Assembly (NCBI GenBank): GCA_024229495.1 | Contig: JAAESJ010000522.1 | Coordinates: forward strand, 48,323-112,322 | DNA length: 64,000 nucleotides | From: Verrucomicrobiaceae bacterium | Lineage (GTDB): Bacteria; Verrucomicrobiota; Verrucomicrobiia; Verrucomicrobiales; DEV007 | Direction: 5' to 3' | Part shown: in pieces, positions 53,749 through 62,716 of the stretch | Layout: each line of letters starts with the position of its first letter | How positions within the stretch are numbered: position 1 is the stretch's first letter | Made by a program: the position numbers and the translations under genes | The notes under the pieces: generated by a model | The model's database searches: none | What the model was told of the DNA's origin: nothing | Seen by the model: only the letters and a program-made list of their open reading frames with translations

Positions 53749-54057
53749 ATGGAAAGCCAAAGTATCCGAATCCGCCTCAGGGCATATGATCATCGCGCGC
53801 TGGACCGTTCGGCCGTGGAGATTGTTGATACAGCGAAGCGCACAGGCGCCAAGGTTGTCGGACCGATCCCATTGCCGACCCGCACTGAGAAATTCAGTGT
53901 CAACCGCTCACCTCATGTTAACAAGAAATCAGCGGAGCAGTTTGAGATTCGTACGCACAAGCGACTCCTTGACATTGTTGATCCAACTTCACGCACCGTT
54001 GATGAGTTAAAGAAGCTCAATCTTCCAGCCGGTGTGGATATCACGATTAAGATTTAA
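53749..54057 (+). CDS. rpsJ: 30S ribosomal protein S10
   Basis: 102 residues. [29 protein letters not shown] and [43 protein letters not shown] are signature. S10 sits in the 30S head and also serves with NusB in antitermination. It opens the S10 part of the cluster; 87 bases separate it from rplC, a gap without visible structure. Confidence 0.98.
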   Translation: MESQSIRIRLRAYDHRALDRSAVEIVDTAKRTGAKVVGPIPLPTRTEKFSVNRSPHVNKKSAEQFEIRTHKRLLDIVDPTSRTVDELKKLNLPAGVDITIKI

Positions 54058-54144
54058 TAACCATAAGGGTGGATTTTCGCTAGCTACCCGGAAAATAACC
54101 CAACAAACCATTTAACCTCGACGGCATCAAAACCTGAACGAGCC

Positions 54145-54792
54145 ATGAGCATAGGACTTCTAGGAAAAAAGATTGGAATGACCCGAATCTATAATGATGA
54201 GGGTGCCATGATTCCGGTTACCGTTATCGATATAAGTGACAATTCGTTTCTCCAGCGAAAGACCCAGGAGCAAGACGGGTATTCTGCTGTGCAGGTAGGA
54301 TTCGACCAGCAGAAGCAAAGCCGTGTGACCAAGGCGAGGGGAGGGCATTTCAGGAAAAACGGGTCCGACTCAAAGCGACTCGTTAGGGAATTCCGCCTTG
54401 CCAGTGATGACGAAATTCCTGCTGATGGGGAACAGCCATCAGCCGAAATGTTCAAGGATGGACAGTTTGTTGATATTATTGGAACCAGTAAGGGTAAAGG
54501 CTTCCAGGGTGTGTATAAAAGATATGGGTTTGGGGGGTTGCCGCAATCTCATGGATCAATGATGCACCGCCGGCCTGGAAGTATTGGTGCAGGCTCAACG
54601 CCTGGGCGCGTCTGGAAAAATACCAAGATGCCCGGTCGGCAAGGAGGTAGGCGCATTACGGTCCAGAACCTCAAAGTGATTCAATCCCGGCCCGATGACA
54701 ATGTCCTGCTCATAAGTGGTGCTGTTCCTGGGGCAAAAGGGGGTTACGTGATCATTCGTCCTGCATTCAAGAAATCGGCTGCACCGGAATAG
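54145..54792 (+). CDS. rplC: 50S ribosomal protein L3
   Basis: 215 residues. MSIGLLGKKIGMTRIYNDEG, VDIIGTSKGKGFQGVYKRYGFGG, SHGSMMHRRPGSIGAGSTPGRVWKNTKMPGRQGG and QNLKVIQSRPDDNVLLISGAVPGAKGG. The long central loop reaches the peptidyl-transferase centre. Early assembly protein of the 50S subunit. The 87 bases before it show no Shine-Dalgarno. Confidence 0.98.
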   Translation: MSIGLLGKKIGMTRIYNDEGAMIPVTVIDISDNSFLQRKTQEQDGYSAVQVGFDQQKQSRVTKARGGHFRKNGSDSKRLVREFRLASDDEIPADGEQPSAEMFKDGQFVDIIGTSKGKGFQGVYKRYGFGGLPQSHGSMMHRRPGSIGAGSTPGRVWKNTKMPGRQGGRRITVQNLKVIQSRPDDNVLLISGAVPGAKGGYVIIRPAFKKSAAPE

Positions 54793-54822
54793 GACTGAAC
54801 CAGACAACTTATTATTCTAGAA

Positions 54823-55437
54823 ATGGCTGCAAACGTTTTAACAATAGAAGCTGCGAAGAAGGCAAAGTTTACTTTCCGTGAGGGAGGTGGAGATGCCATG
54901 CACGCCATACATAACGTAATTACGGCGATGCGCGCCAATCGGCGTTCGGGTACTGCCAGTACCAAAACTCGTGGTGAGGTCGCCGATTCCGGCAAGAAGC
55001 CTTTCCGCCAGAAGGGCACCGGTAACGCCAGGCAGGGAGGAAACGCCTCCCCGATTCATCGTGGCGGTGGAGTGGTGTTTGGACCTCGCCCCCGCGATTA
55101 TTCAAAGCAGGTTAACCGCAAGACGAAGCGCTTGGTGTTTTCGTCTGTTCTAGAGGATCGCATTAGCTCGGGAGATGTTCTGTCAGTTGATGGGTTTGAG
55201 ATCACTGACGGCAAGACCAAGAGCTTTGTTGCAGAGATTAACGGGATCGCGGGCACCGAAAAAGTGCTAATTATAGCCGACTCATTCACGGACCAGACCT
55301 ATCTTGCGGCGCGCAATGTCAAGCCTGCGCAATTAATAACAGTAGGCGAAGTTAACAGTGAGCAGTTGCTGGCATACGAAAAGCTGGTGGTTACATCCGG
55401 GGCGATGGAAGGCTTGGCGAAGAGGATTGCGGGATAG
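54823..55437 (+). CDS. rplD: 50S ribosomal protein L4
   Basis: 204 residues. The loop GTASTKTRGEVADSGKKPFRQKGTGNARQG lines the exit tunnel, followed by GGGVVFGPRPRDYSKQVNRKTKRL and a Rossmann-like C-terminal part (KVLIIADSF, NVKPAQLITVGEVN). In some bacteria L4 also represses the S10 operon; no matching leader is evident here. 30 bases after rplC. Confidence 0.97.
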   Translation: MAANVLTIEAAKKAKFTFREGGGDAMHAIHNVITAMRANRRSGTASTKTRGEVADSGKKPFRQKGTGNARQGGNASPIHRGGGVVFGPRPRDYSKQVNRKTKRLVFSSVLEDRISSGDVLSVDGFEITDGKTKSFVAEINGIAGTEKVLIIADSFTDQTYLAARNVKPAQLITVGEVNSEQLLAYEKLVVTSGAMEGLAKRIAG

Positions 55438-55460
55438 AACATTTCGGAAGAAGAGAAATC

Positions 55461-55745
55461 ATGAAAGACATTTTCCAGGTCGTTAAGACAATTCAACTCA
55501 GCGAGAAAGCGACGCTACTTGGCGAGCTTAATAATGAGTACGTCTTTAAGGTTGATAGGGCATCCAATAAGCTTGAGATCAAGGAAGCCATTGAGAAGAT
55601 TTTCGGCAAGAAGGTTGAGGCAGTCCGCACATGTAATTACCGGGGCAAGAAGAAACGGGAGCGTCGAGCGGATTTCGGGCGCACTGCCAACTGGAAGAAA
55701 GCATTTGTTAAACTCAAGGAAGGCGAGTCAATCGACCTCGTTTAA
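55461..55745 (+). CDS. rplW: 50S ribosomal protein L23
   Basis: 94 residues. QLSEKATLLGELNNEYVFKVDRASNKLEIKEAIEKIFGKKVEAVRTCNY is the usual core, followed by a basic tail. L23 lies at the tunnel exit and docks trigger factor and SRP. 23 bases after rplD and 21 before rplB; a weak GAAGA precedes the ATG. Confidence 0.96.
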   Translation: MKDIFQVVKTIQLSEKATLLGELNNEYVFKVDRASNKLEIKEAIEKIFGKKVEAVRTCNYRGKKKRERRADFGRTANWKKAFVKLKEGESIDLV

Positions 55746-55766
55746 ATATTAGTTAAATTCACGGCC

Positions 55767-56618
55767 ATGGCCCTTAAGAAATTCAAACCATACACACCGT
55801 CCAGTCGCTATAAGGAGCTGCCGGATTTTGCGGAGATAACCAAGACGACTCCGGAGAAATCGTTGTGCAGGCCAATCAAGAAGAGCGGCGGGCGCAATAA
55901 CCAAGGGCGCATCACATGCCGCCATCGGGGAGGTGGACACAAGCGTAAATACCGTCTGATTGACTTTAAGCGCACAAAGCGAGATGCAAGTGCCAAGGTG
56001 GAGTCGATCGAGTATGATCCCAACAGGTCAGCGCGCATTGCTTTGTTGAAATATGAGGACGGAGTGAAGGCTTATATTATTGCTCCGGTGGGACTTGAGG
56101 TTGGTGCAAAAGTCGAGGCCGGTGATTCCGCGCAACCCAATGTCGGCAACGCTATGCCATTGAGCAGCGTTCCCCTGGGATCAGACATTCATAATATTGA
56201 ACTCGTTCCGGGTAAAGGTGGTTGCATTGCACGAAGCGCTGGGGGGCACGCAACACTAGCTAACTGTGAGGGTAAATACGCTCTTGTGAAGTTACCTTCC
56301 GGTGAGATTCGCCGTATTAACTCAGCCTGTTATTGTACCATTGGCAGGGTGGGAAACATCACGCATGGTGATGTTGTGTCAGGCAAAGCCGGTCGCACTC
56401 GATGGTTGGGAATTAGGCCCACGGTGAGGGGAATGTGCATGAACCCGGTTGATCACCCAAATGGGGGGGGTGAGGGAAAATCCAAATCAGGGGGAGGTCG
56501 ACAGCACTTAAAGAGCCCATGGGGGCATGCTAAGGGGCAGAAGACTCGCAGGAAATACAAGACAAGCAATAAGTTCATTGTTCAGAGGCGAAAGACCAAG
56601 AACGACAAGAACCGTTAA
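55767..56618 (+). CDS. rplB: 50S ribosomal protein L2
   Basis: 283 residues. [87 protein letters not shown] and the C-terminal [19 protein letters not shown], whose His is the conserved residue near the peptidyl-transferase centre. No Shine-Dalgarno is seen (AGTTAAATTCACGGCC). Confidence 0.98.
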   Translation: MALKKFKPYTPSSRYKELPDFAEITKTTPEKSLCRPIKKSGGRNNQGRITCRHRGGGHKRKYRLIDFKRTKRDASAKVESIEYDPNRSARIALLKYEDGVKAYIIAPVGLEVGAKVEAGDSAQPNVGNAMPLSSVPLGSDIHNIELVPGKGGCIARSAGGHATLANCEGKYALVKLPSGEIRRINSACYCTIGRVGNITHGDVVSGKAGRTRWLGIRPTVRGMCMNPVDHPNGGGEGKSKSGGGRQHLKSPWGHAKGQKTRRKYKTSNKFIVQRRKTKNDKNR

Positions 56619-56662
56619 TCCCGCTTCAAACCTTCCGAATATTTAACCAACTAATTTAAAAG

Positions 56663-56932
56663 ATGGGACGATCTCTAAAAAAAGGCCCTTTTGTTGACCA
56701 GAAGTTGCTCGGCAAAATTGACAAGATGAATGACTCTGGTGAAAAGCGTCCGATTAAGACTTGGTCTCGCCGATCCATGATTACACCTGATTTTGTCGGG
56801 CATACTTTCCTTGTTCATAATGGCAAGGATTTCATCTCTGTTTATGTTTCAGAGAATATGGTCGGACATAAACTTGGTGAATTCTCACCGACACGAAAAT
56901 TTATTGCCCATGGAGGTGTGGGTAAGAAGTAA
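56663..56932 (+). CDS. rpsS: 30S ribosomal protein S19
   Basis: 89 residues. [68 protein letters not shown] identifies S19, which pairs with S13 in the 30S head. The usual next gene, rplV, is displaced here by an exported-protein gene that starts 33 bases later. Confidence 0.98.
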   Translation: MGRSLKKGPFVDQKLLGKIDKMNDSGEKRPIKTWSRRSMITPDFVGHTFLVHNGKDFISVYVSENMVGHKLGEFSPTRKFIAHGGVGKK

Positions 56933-56965
56933 CGCGCGAATAGAGGTTTCCTTCAATCTTTCACC

Positions 56966-57760
56966 ATGATGTCTGTCCTATACTCATACAAAGCCTCAGG
57001 CCTTGCCGTTGCTGTTGCCTTGATGGCAGGCGTGGGCTCCGCCTTGGCTGCGGAACAGAGACAGGTGGAGACTGAGGAGTTGCGTGCCGCCTTGGCTGCT
57101 GCGGTTGCTCAGAATCGTGAGTTGGTGGCTGGAAATGCGAAGCTTCAGCAGATTAACAAGAATCTCAGCGAAAGCCTGATGGCAGCCAACGCGGAGTCTG
57201 AGGAGTTCCGCAGATCCTATGGTGAAATCAGGTTACAGATGGAAGCTCTCGGTATTGAGGCAGTTACTGATGGGAGAAAGGGAGTTGAAGGGAAATTGCT
57301 CAAAGCCGTGAACGATATTCGGCTGCTTGATGAGCAAAAGTTGAAATTATCGGATGCGTTGATGGCTCTATCGGATGCTGCATTACGGCTTATTGAGCCC
57401 GCTGAAGGGGCTAGTCCTGAGGCTTTGACTGCAATTAAGAGCGCAATGGCGGATGCGGATGCGGTCCTGGGAATCGATCGAGCGAAGGCAAACGACGCTC
57501 AATATGCAGTGGGCACCATTCACAGCGCGCGCGTAATCAGCACGAAGAAAGACCATGGCGTCATTGTGTTTAATGTCGGGCGAGCAGCCGGTGTTCGTGT
57601 CGGAATGCCGTTTAGACTGCAACGAAAAGATCGTCCCGTTGGACGGACAATAGTGGTGGATGTTCGAGATAATATTTCTGCCGCTATTGTGCAGACCATG
57701 ACCGTGGCCGATGACAATCCCCTCGTGGGTGATATCGCCTCAGTGGCCACCACTCAGTAA
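56966..57760 (+). CDS. Exported coiled-coil protein inserted between rpsS and rplV, unknown
   Basis: 264 residues. An N-terminal signal peptide (VAVALMAGVGSALA, cut near residue 28) is followed by a helical, probably coiled-coil region (about 30-150, ELRAALAAAVAQNRELVAGNAKLQQINKNLSES, then KAVNDIRLLDEQKLKLSDAL). The C-terminal beta domain (about 175-260) reads ARVISTKKDHGVIVFNVGRAAGVRVGMPF, GRTIVVDVRDNISAA and TVADDNPLVGDIA. The beta part resembles small barrels that follow coiled coils in envelope proteins such as MreC. I do not recognise a named family. It is in frame with ribosomal gene spacing (33 and 32 bases) and is probably cotranscribed. A cell-envelope role is inferred from the signal peptide. 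Confidence 0.85.
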   Translation: MMSVLYSYKASGLAVAVALMAGVGSALAAEQRQVETEELRAALAAAVAQNRELVAGNAKLQQINKNLSESLMAANAESEEFRRSYGEIRLQMEALGIEAVTDGRKGVEGKLLKAVNDIRLLDEQKLKLSDALMALSDAALRLIEPAEGASPEALTAIKSAMADADAVLGIDRAKANDAQYAVGTIHSARVISTKKDHGVIVFNVGRAAGVRVGMPFRLQRKDRPVGRTIVVDVRDNISAAIVQTMTVADDNPLVGDIASVATTQ

Positions 57761-57792
57761 CCAATTAAATTTATACAACCACATCCACACCA

Positions 57793-58224
57793 ATGGAAGT
57801 CCGCTCCCTTCACCGTTACGCACGAATCTCGCCCCATAAAGCGCGCGATGTTGCCCGTGAAATTCAGGGTATGCCTGTATCAGTGGCCCTTGATGTTCTC
57901 AGTTTTACGCCACGCAAGGCAGCACTCTTGATTGGTAAAACATTGAAATCAGCACTTGCTAATGCTGAGAATAATCATGAGCTCGCGGTAGATGGACTGG
58001 TGGTTAAAGAGGCAGTGGTTGATGTTGGGCCTACGCTTAAGCGTTTTAAGCCGCGTGCGCGTGGATCAGCCGGGCCGATTCGCAAGCGGACCAGTCACAT
58101 CAGGATCGTGTTAACCGATGAACCCGTTGCTGGTAGGAAAGAAAAGAAATCAGAGAAGAAGGCCGACTTGAAACAAGGGGCCGGGAAGACTACCGGAGAT
58201 GCCGCAGCTTCCGAGCAGGCATAA
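57793..58224 (+). CDS. rplV: 50S ribosomal protein L22 with C-terminal extension
   Basis: 143 residues, about 30 longer than usual. The core is SLHRYARISPHKARDVAREIQGMPVSVALDVLSFTPRKAALLIGKTLKSALANAENNHE, then PTLKRFKPRARGSAGPIRKRTSHIRIVLTD, whose loop reaches the exit tunnel. The extra tail (after about 112) is Lys/Glu/Ala-rich (EKKSEKKADLKQGAGKT). Confidence 0.97.
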   Translation: MEVRSLHRYARISPHKARDVAREIQGMPVSVALDVLSFTPRKAALLIGKTLKSALANAENNHELAVDGLVVKEAVVDVGPTLKRFKPRARGSAGPIRKRTSHIRIVLTDEPVAGRKEKKSEKKADLKQGAGKTTGDAAASEQA

Positions 58225-58262
58225 CCCGGAAAAACAATCATCACTGCACGCATTTATAGATT

Positions 58263-59000
58263 ATGGGACGAAAAGTAAATCCGATTGGCTTCCGCCTCGC
58301 TGTTCAGAAGGACTGGCGTTCAAAGTGGTATGCTACCAAGCAGGAGTTCACGCAGTTTCTCCATGAGGACATCAGGGTGCGTACCTACCTGAAGAAGAAA
58401 CTTCAAACAGCTGCTGTCTCGAAGATTGTCATCGAGCGAGCCTGGAACAGTGTCCGCGTCACACTGTTTACCGCCCGCCCGGGACTGGTAATCGGGCGCA
58501 AGGGCTCAGAGATTGAGAAAATGGGGGATGCTGTCTCCAAGATGTGCTCTGGCCGCGAGGTCAAGGTTGATATTTTTGAGATCAAGCAGCCGGAGTTGGA
58601 TGCTCAACTTGTTGCTGAAAGTGTCGCGGTTCAGTTGGAGAGAAGAATTGCGTTCCGCAGGGCGATGAAGCGCTCGTTGCAAACGACAATGGATTTCGGT
58701 GCGGATGGTGTGCGCATCCGGTGTGCAGGACGTCTTGGGGGGGCTGATATTGCCCGGGCTGAGTGGTATAAGGAAGGAAAGGTGCCCCTGCAGACCCTGC
58801 GGGTGCCGATTGACTATGGTTTTGCCGAGGCGCGTACTACGTATGGAATCATTGGTGTGAAATGCTGGATCAACAAGAAAGAGGAAGCTGACAAGCCTAA
58901 ACAGGAAACAGGTGGCGGCCCGCGCCGTCGGCCTCAGAGCAAGAGACCTCAGAGCAAGAGACCTCAAAGTAAGCGGCCCTCGCCTGCGACCCGCAGATAA
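58263..59000 (+). CDS. rpsC: 30S ribosomal protein S3 with repetitive C terminus
   Basis: 245 residues. MGRKVNPIGFRLAVQKDWRSKWYA, a KH domain (RPGLVIGRKGSEIEKMGDAVSKM), and RCAGRLGGADIARAEWYKEGKVPLQTLRVPIDYGFAEARTTYGIIGVKCWI. S3 lines the mRNA entry channel and has helicase activity. The last 25 residues contain three RPQSK repeats and end RPSPATRR, a basic tail. Confidence 0.97.
   Translation: MGRKVNPIGFRLAVQKDWRSKWYATKQEFTQFLHEDIRVRTYLKKKLQTAAVSKIVIERAWNSVRVTLFTARPGLVIGRKGSEIEKMGDAVSKMCSGREVKVDIFEIKQPELDAQLVAESVAVQLERRIAFRRAMKRSLQTTMDFGADGVRIRCAGRLGGADIARAEWYKEGKVPLQTLRVPIDYGFAEARTTYGIIGVKCWINKKEEADKPKQETGGGPRRRPQSKRPQSKRPQSKRPSPATRR
58929..58973 (+). repeat. Three 15-base repeats at the end of rpsC
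   Basis: Three tandem 15-base units encode RPQSK each, with small differences in the first and third copy. They make the basic tail of S3 and suggest local duplication. Confidence 0.85.
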
Positions 59001-59039
59001 TAATAAACACGATTAACGATTAAGAAAGGATACTGAGTT

Positions 59040-59456
59040 ATGCCCCTGATGCCAAGAAAGGTTAAGTATCGCAAGAGCCAGCGCGGTAATCGTGCCGGTA
59101 ATGCCAATCGTGGAACACGATTGAATTTCGGCGATTACGGCCTCCAGACGCTCGAGCGCGGGTGGGTAAAGAACAACCAGATTGAAGCATGTAGGGTAAC
59201 GGTTAACCGTTACCTGAAGCGTAAGGGCAAGGTGTGGATTAGAATTTTCCCGCATAAACCAACGACTTCACGCCCGCCTGAAACCCGAATGGGCAAAGGC
59301 AAAGGAGCGCCAGAGCACTGGGTGGCAGTTGTTCGTCCGGGATTGATGCTTTTTGAGGTTGCCGGTGTTCCTGAGACACTTGCAAGGGAGGCTCTCCGAA
59401 GAGCCGCCAATAAGCTGGGGCTTCGGTGTCGTTTGGTTAAACGCGAATCACATTAA
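59040..59456 (+). CDS. rplP: 50S ribosomal protein L16
   Basis: 138 residues. [97 protein letters not shown] is decomposable into the usual blocks (start, [16 protein letters not shown]). It helps tRNA pass the A site. A weak purine stretch (AAAGGA) precedes the ATG. Confidence 0.97.
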   Translation: MPLMPRKVKYRKSQRGNRAGNANRGTRLNFGDYGLQTLERGWVKNNQIEACRVTVNRYLKRKGKVWIRIFPHKPTTSRPPETRMGKGKGAPEHWVAVVRPGLMLFEVAGVPETLAREALRRAANKLGLRCRLVKRESH

Positions 59457-59484
59457 TATAATCTGTAATATTCATTAAGAGAGC

Positions 59485-59706
59485 GTGATGAAAATCAAGG
59501 ACCTAAAAGAGATGACGATTGAGGAATTGGGAACTCAGCGTCGTGACCTCAAACAAGAGATGATTAACCTGCGTGTCCAGCAGCAGAGCGGGCAACTGGA
59601 AAACCCGTCACGGATCAAGGCGGTGCGCAGGACGATTGCCAGGATTGAAACCGTTCTATCCAGTCGCCGTCTTGAGGAGAACGTCGCAACAGTTGAAGCG
59701 GGATAG
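59485..59706 (+). CDS. rpmC: 50S ribosomal protein L29
   Basis: 73 residues, two helices: MKIKDLKEMTIEELGTQRRDLKQEMINLRVQQ, then NPSRIKAVRRTIARIETVLSSR. It is at the tunnel exit near L23. 28 bases after rplP and 40 before rpsQ. Confidence 0.95.
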   Translation: MMKIKDLKEMTIEELGTQRRDLKQEMINLRVQQQSGQLENPSRIKAVRRTIARIETVLSSRRLEENVATVEAG

Positions 59707-59746
59707 ATCAGGTTATCGCAGATAAAAAGATTCAAGGAATTTAAAG

Positions 59747-60022
59747 ATGAGCCAAGAAGCAGAAACTCAAGAAATTAAACGCACACTTCGCAAGGAGCGT
59801 GTTGGTGTAGTGGTGTCTGACAAGATGGATTCAACCATTATTGTTGCCGTTGTACGACGCGTCCCTCATCCTAAATTCCGCAAGATTATCAAGAGGACAA
59901 CGAAGTTGTATGCTCATGATGAGAAGGGGGAGGCCAAGGCCGGGGACAAGGTGCGCGTGGCTGAGATTAAGCCAATGAGCAAGAATAAGAGATGGAGGCT
60001 GATAGAAATTCTAGCTCACTAG
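59747..60022 (+). CDS. rpsQ: 30S ribosomal protein S17
   Basis: 91 residues. OB fold: [72 protein letters not shown]17 is a primary binder of 16S rRNA. Slightly longer N terminus ([12 protein letters not shown]) than average. Confidence 0.97.
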   Translation: MSQEAETQEIKRTLRKERVGVVVSDKMDSTIIVAVVRRVPHPKFRKIIKRTTKLYAHDEKGEAKAGDKVRVAEIKPMSKNKRWRLIEILAH

Positions 60023-60077
60023 CGGTGTGCTCCCGCAATCTTCGGGATATTTGAAAATTTTTTTATTTATTGTTGTT

Positions 60078-60443
60078 ATGATCCAGATGGAATCCAAGGT
60101 TCACATTGCTGACAATACCGGTGCGCGTATTGCCAAGATGATTGGTGTGTTAGGCAAGCGGTCAAGGAGTGCCGATGTGGGTGATGTTATTACGGCCCAT
60201 GTTCGTGAGGCGACCCCGACGGCGAGTGTTAAGAAAGGTTCGGTCGTGCAGGCGGTTGTGGTTAGAACAGCTGCTCCTATTCGTCGTGATGATGGATCGG
60301 TATTGCGATTTGATAAGAACGCTGTCGTTATTATTGACAAGGACAAGAATCCACGGGGCACCCGTATCTTTGGACCGGTGGCTCGTGAACTACGGGAAAA
60401 GAATTTCATGAAGATCGTATCACTTGCCCCTGAGGTATTATGA
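60078..60443 (+). CDS. rplN: 50S ribosomal protein L14
   Basis: 121 residues from the ATG at 60078 ([24 protein letters not shown]), the normal L14 start; the frame is open further upstream, but that would be abnormal. Core includes [31 protein letters not shown] and [41 protein letters not shown]. It forms part of the subunit interface. Its stop overlaps the start of rplX by four bases. Confidence 0.97.
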   Translation: MIQMESKVHIADNTGARIAKMIGVLGKRSRSADVGDVITAHVREATPTASVKKGSVVQAVVVRTAAPIRRDDGSVLRFDKNAVVIIDKDKNPRGTRIFGPVARELREKNFMKIVSLAPEVL

Positions 60444-60697
60444 GCAGAGTCAAAACACATGTCAGAAAAGGTGACGCCGTTGTGGTGATTTCCGGAGTAG
60501 AGAAGGGGAAGACTGGCAACATCCTTCAGGTCTTTCCAGATAAGAACCAGGTGATTGTGGAGGGCGTTCGTATGATTAAAAAGCATGCTAAACGAACTCA
60601 GGACCGTCCGGATGGCGGAATTATTGAAAGAGAAGGCCCCATTCACATTTCGAACGTTAAACTCGCTAAAAGTGCTTCAAGTGCACCGGCAAAATAA
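60440..60697 (+). CDS. rplX: 50S ribosomal protein L24
   Basis: 85 residues, shorter than the common 100-105. KOW motif [42 protein letters not shown] is intact, followed by [17 protein letters not shown]. An assembly initiator of the 50S subunit. It overlaps rplN (ATGA), so the two are translated together. Confidence 0.95.
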   Translation: MSRVKTHVRKGDAVVVISGVEKGKTGNILQVFPDKNQVIVEGVRMIKKHAKRTQDRPDGGIIEREGPIHISNVKLAKSASSAPAK

Positions 60698-60737
60698 TCG
60701 CCGGTGATTTAACAGACAAAACAGGCCAAAAGATTTC

Positions 60738-61304
60738 ATGACACCTTCATTACTTAAATCATACCGAGAGAACGTGGTTCCTGCTCTCAGGGAAAAGTTT
60801 GGATATAAGAATATCCATCAAGTGCCCCTTATCGAAAAACTTGTCATCAATTGTGGTGTTGGAAGGGCAGAATCAGAGCGCAAACAGGCTGTTCAGGATG
60901 CCCTGGAGGAGATGGCTCTGATTACTGGGCAGCGCGGGGTCGCAACGTTGGCTAAGAACAGTATTTCCAACTTCAAGTTGCGTGCCGGCGAAATGGTTGG
61001 AGCCAAGGTGACTTTGCGGGGGCACACGATGTATGATTTCCTGCACCGGCTTATTGCGACTGCCATCCCGAGGATCCGTGACTTTCGCGGAGTGTCGGCG
61101 AAAGCTTTTGATGGTCGCGGTAATTATACGCTGGGAGTTGCAGACCACACGATTTTCCCGGAAATCGAACTGGATAAAGTTCGTAGAGCACTTGGTTTTG
61201 ACGTTTGCGTAGTCACAACGGCCAACACAGATGAAGAGGCAAAGGAATTGCTTCACTTAATGGGTATGCCTTTCCGAGGAATGGAAAAGAAGGCTGCTGC
61301 ATAA
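60738..61304 (+). CDS. rplE: 50S ribosomal protein L5
   Basis: 188 residues. YRENVVPALREKFGYKNIHQVPLIEKLVINCGVGRA, RGVATLAKNSISNFKLRAGEMVGAKVTLRG, MYDFLHRLIATAIPRIRDFRGVSAKAFDGRGNYTLGVADHTIFPEI. It binds 5S rRNA and the P-site tRNA. rpsN normally follows; here only 42 non-coding bases separate it from rpsH. Confidence 0.98.
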   Translation: MTPSLLKSYRENVVPALREKFGYKNIHQVPLIEKLVINCGVGRAESERKQAVQDALEEMALITGQRGVATLAKNSISNFKLRAGEMVGAKVTLRGHTMYDFLHRLIATAIPRIRDFRGVSAKAFDGRGNYTLGVADHTIFPEIELDKVRRALGFDVCVVTTANTDEEAKELLHLMGMPFRGMEKKAAA

Positions 61305-61346
61305 CTCCTAATTTAAGACATACAAAACCTTTAAAGTAATAACACG

Positions 61347-61745
61347 ATGGCTGTCCTAAGTGATCCAATCTCAGATTTTCTGATTCGTCTCAAGAATGCC
61401 TGCAGGGCAAATAAGGAGGAGTTTGTTGCTCCTTTCTCCAAGATTAAGGCTGAGGTAGCCAGGATCTTGAAGGAAGAAGGATTTATCTGGGCTTATGAAG
61501 TTGATACGAGCGGAGAGTTCCCGCAAATTAAGGTCAAGGTGAAGTATGTCGACGGCATTCCGGCACTTACAGACCTGAAGAGAGAGAGTAAGCCGGGACG
61601 CAGAAGGTATGTAGGCGTGGAGGATATTCCCAAGGTGCTAGGAGGGTTGGGGATGACAATTATATCCACGTCAAGAGGCCTTATGGTAGGTCATAAAGCA
61701 AAGAAGGAGAAGGTCGGAGGAGAGCTTATAGCTTCAGTCTGGTAA
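61347..61745 (+). CDS. rpsH: 30S ribosomal protein S8
   Basis: 132 residues. VLSDPISDFLIRLKNACRANKEEFVAPFSKIKAEVARILKEEGFI and GLGMTIISTSRGLMVGHKAKKEKVGGELIASVW. It binds the central domain of 16S rRNA and in E. coli represses the spc operon. No Shine-Dalgarno is seen. Confidence 0.98.
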   Translation: MAVLSDPISDFLIRLKNACRANKEEFVAPFSKIKAEVARILKEEGFIWAYEVDTSGEFPQIKVKVKYVDGIPALTDLKRESKPGRRRYVGVEDIPKVLGGLGMTIISTSRGLMVGHKAKKEKVGGELIASVW

Positions 61746-61770
61746 AGTTGGATTCAAATAGAACGAGAAT

Positions 61771-62310
61771 ATGTCACGTATTGGAAATCAAAGAATATCC
61801 TTACCGGAAAAAGTCGCTGTCTCAGTGACGGACCAGGGCGAGTTAGCTGTCGAGGGACCAAAGGGGAAACTGGAGTGGACGCTTCCTGAGGGTATTGTAC
61901 TCAAAGAGGAGGAAGGTGTTGTTTTGATCACCAGGTCGGATGAATCACGTAAGCAGAAGGCTTTGCACGGCACAAGTCGCAGTCTTGTTGCGAATATGGT
62001 AGAGGGCGTCAATACAGGCTTCCAGAAGAAATTGGAGATTCACGGGGTTGGTTTTCGTGCTGCCGTGAAGGGCAAGGAATTGGATTTGTCATTGGGATTT
62101 TCTCATCCGCTAAGACATCCCATTCCTGAGGGAATTAAAGTTACCGTTGAAGAGAATACCCAAATTACCGTGGAGGGTATCGACAAACATGCAGTTGGCC
62201 AGTTTGCGGCTGACATAAGGGCCTACTACCCTCCTGAGCCCTATAAGGGTAAAGGTGTTCGTTATGCTGACGAGCATGTAAGGCGAAAGGCCGGCAAGAG
62301 CGTGCAGTAA
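61771..62310 (+). CDS. rplF: 50S ribosomal protein L6
   Basis: 179 residues. MSRIGNQRISLPEKVAVSVTDQGELAVEGPKGKLEW, GTSRSLVANMVEGVNTGFQKKLEIHGVGFRAAVKGKELDLSLGFSHPL, and the signature ADIRAYYPPEPYKGKGVRYADEHVRRKAGK. It lies by the factor-binding site. 25 bases after rpsH. Confidence 0.98.
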   Translation: MSRIGNQRISLPEKVAVSVTDQGELAVEGPKGKLEWTLPEGIVLKEEEGVVLITRSDESRKQKALHGTSRSLVANMVEGVNTGFQKKLEIHGVGFRAAVKGKELDLSLGFSHPLRHPIPEGIKVTVEENTQITVEGIDKHAVGQFAADIRAYYPPEPYKGKGVRYADEHVRRKAGKSVQ

Positions 62311-62347
62311 TTTATTCTAGATCACTATCCTTTTTCACTCGAGAGCC

Positions 62348-62707
62348 ATGGCACAGATCAATCGCAAGAAAAATCGCAACCGCGTCCATTATCGTATACG
62401 CAAGAAAATTTCTGGCACAAGTGAGCGTCCTCGCTTGGCAGTTCATTTTTCGAACAAGAATGTATATGCGCAACTTATAAATGATGTTGAGGGTAAGACC
62501 ATCGCATCGGCTTCAACCAAGGACAAAAAAGGCGGGTTGTCGAACGGGGCAAATTCAGAGTGCGCGGCTAAGGTGGGAACAATGATCGCCGATCGGGCGA
62601 AATCCGCAGGGATTGAGAAAGTGGTTTTTGACCGTGGGGGATTCCTTTACAGCCAGAAAGTGAAAGCGTTGGCAGATGCTGCGCGTGAAGCAGGGCTCCA
62701 ATTTTAG
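62348..62707 (+). CDS. rplR: 50S ribosomal protein L18
   Basis: 119 residues. NRVHYRIRKKISGTSERPRLAVHFSNKNVYAQLINDVEGKTIASAS and KVVFDRGGFLYSQKVKALADAAREAGLQF. It binds 5S rRNA in the central protuberance. rpsE starts nine bases after its stop. Confidence 0.97.
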   Translation: MAQINRKKNRNRVHYRIRKKISGTSERPRLAVHFSNKNVYAQLINDVEGKTIASASTKDKKGGLSNGANSECAAKVGTMIADRAKSAGIEKVVFDRGGFLYSQKVKALADAAREAGLQF

Positions 62708-62716
62708 TTAATACTC

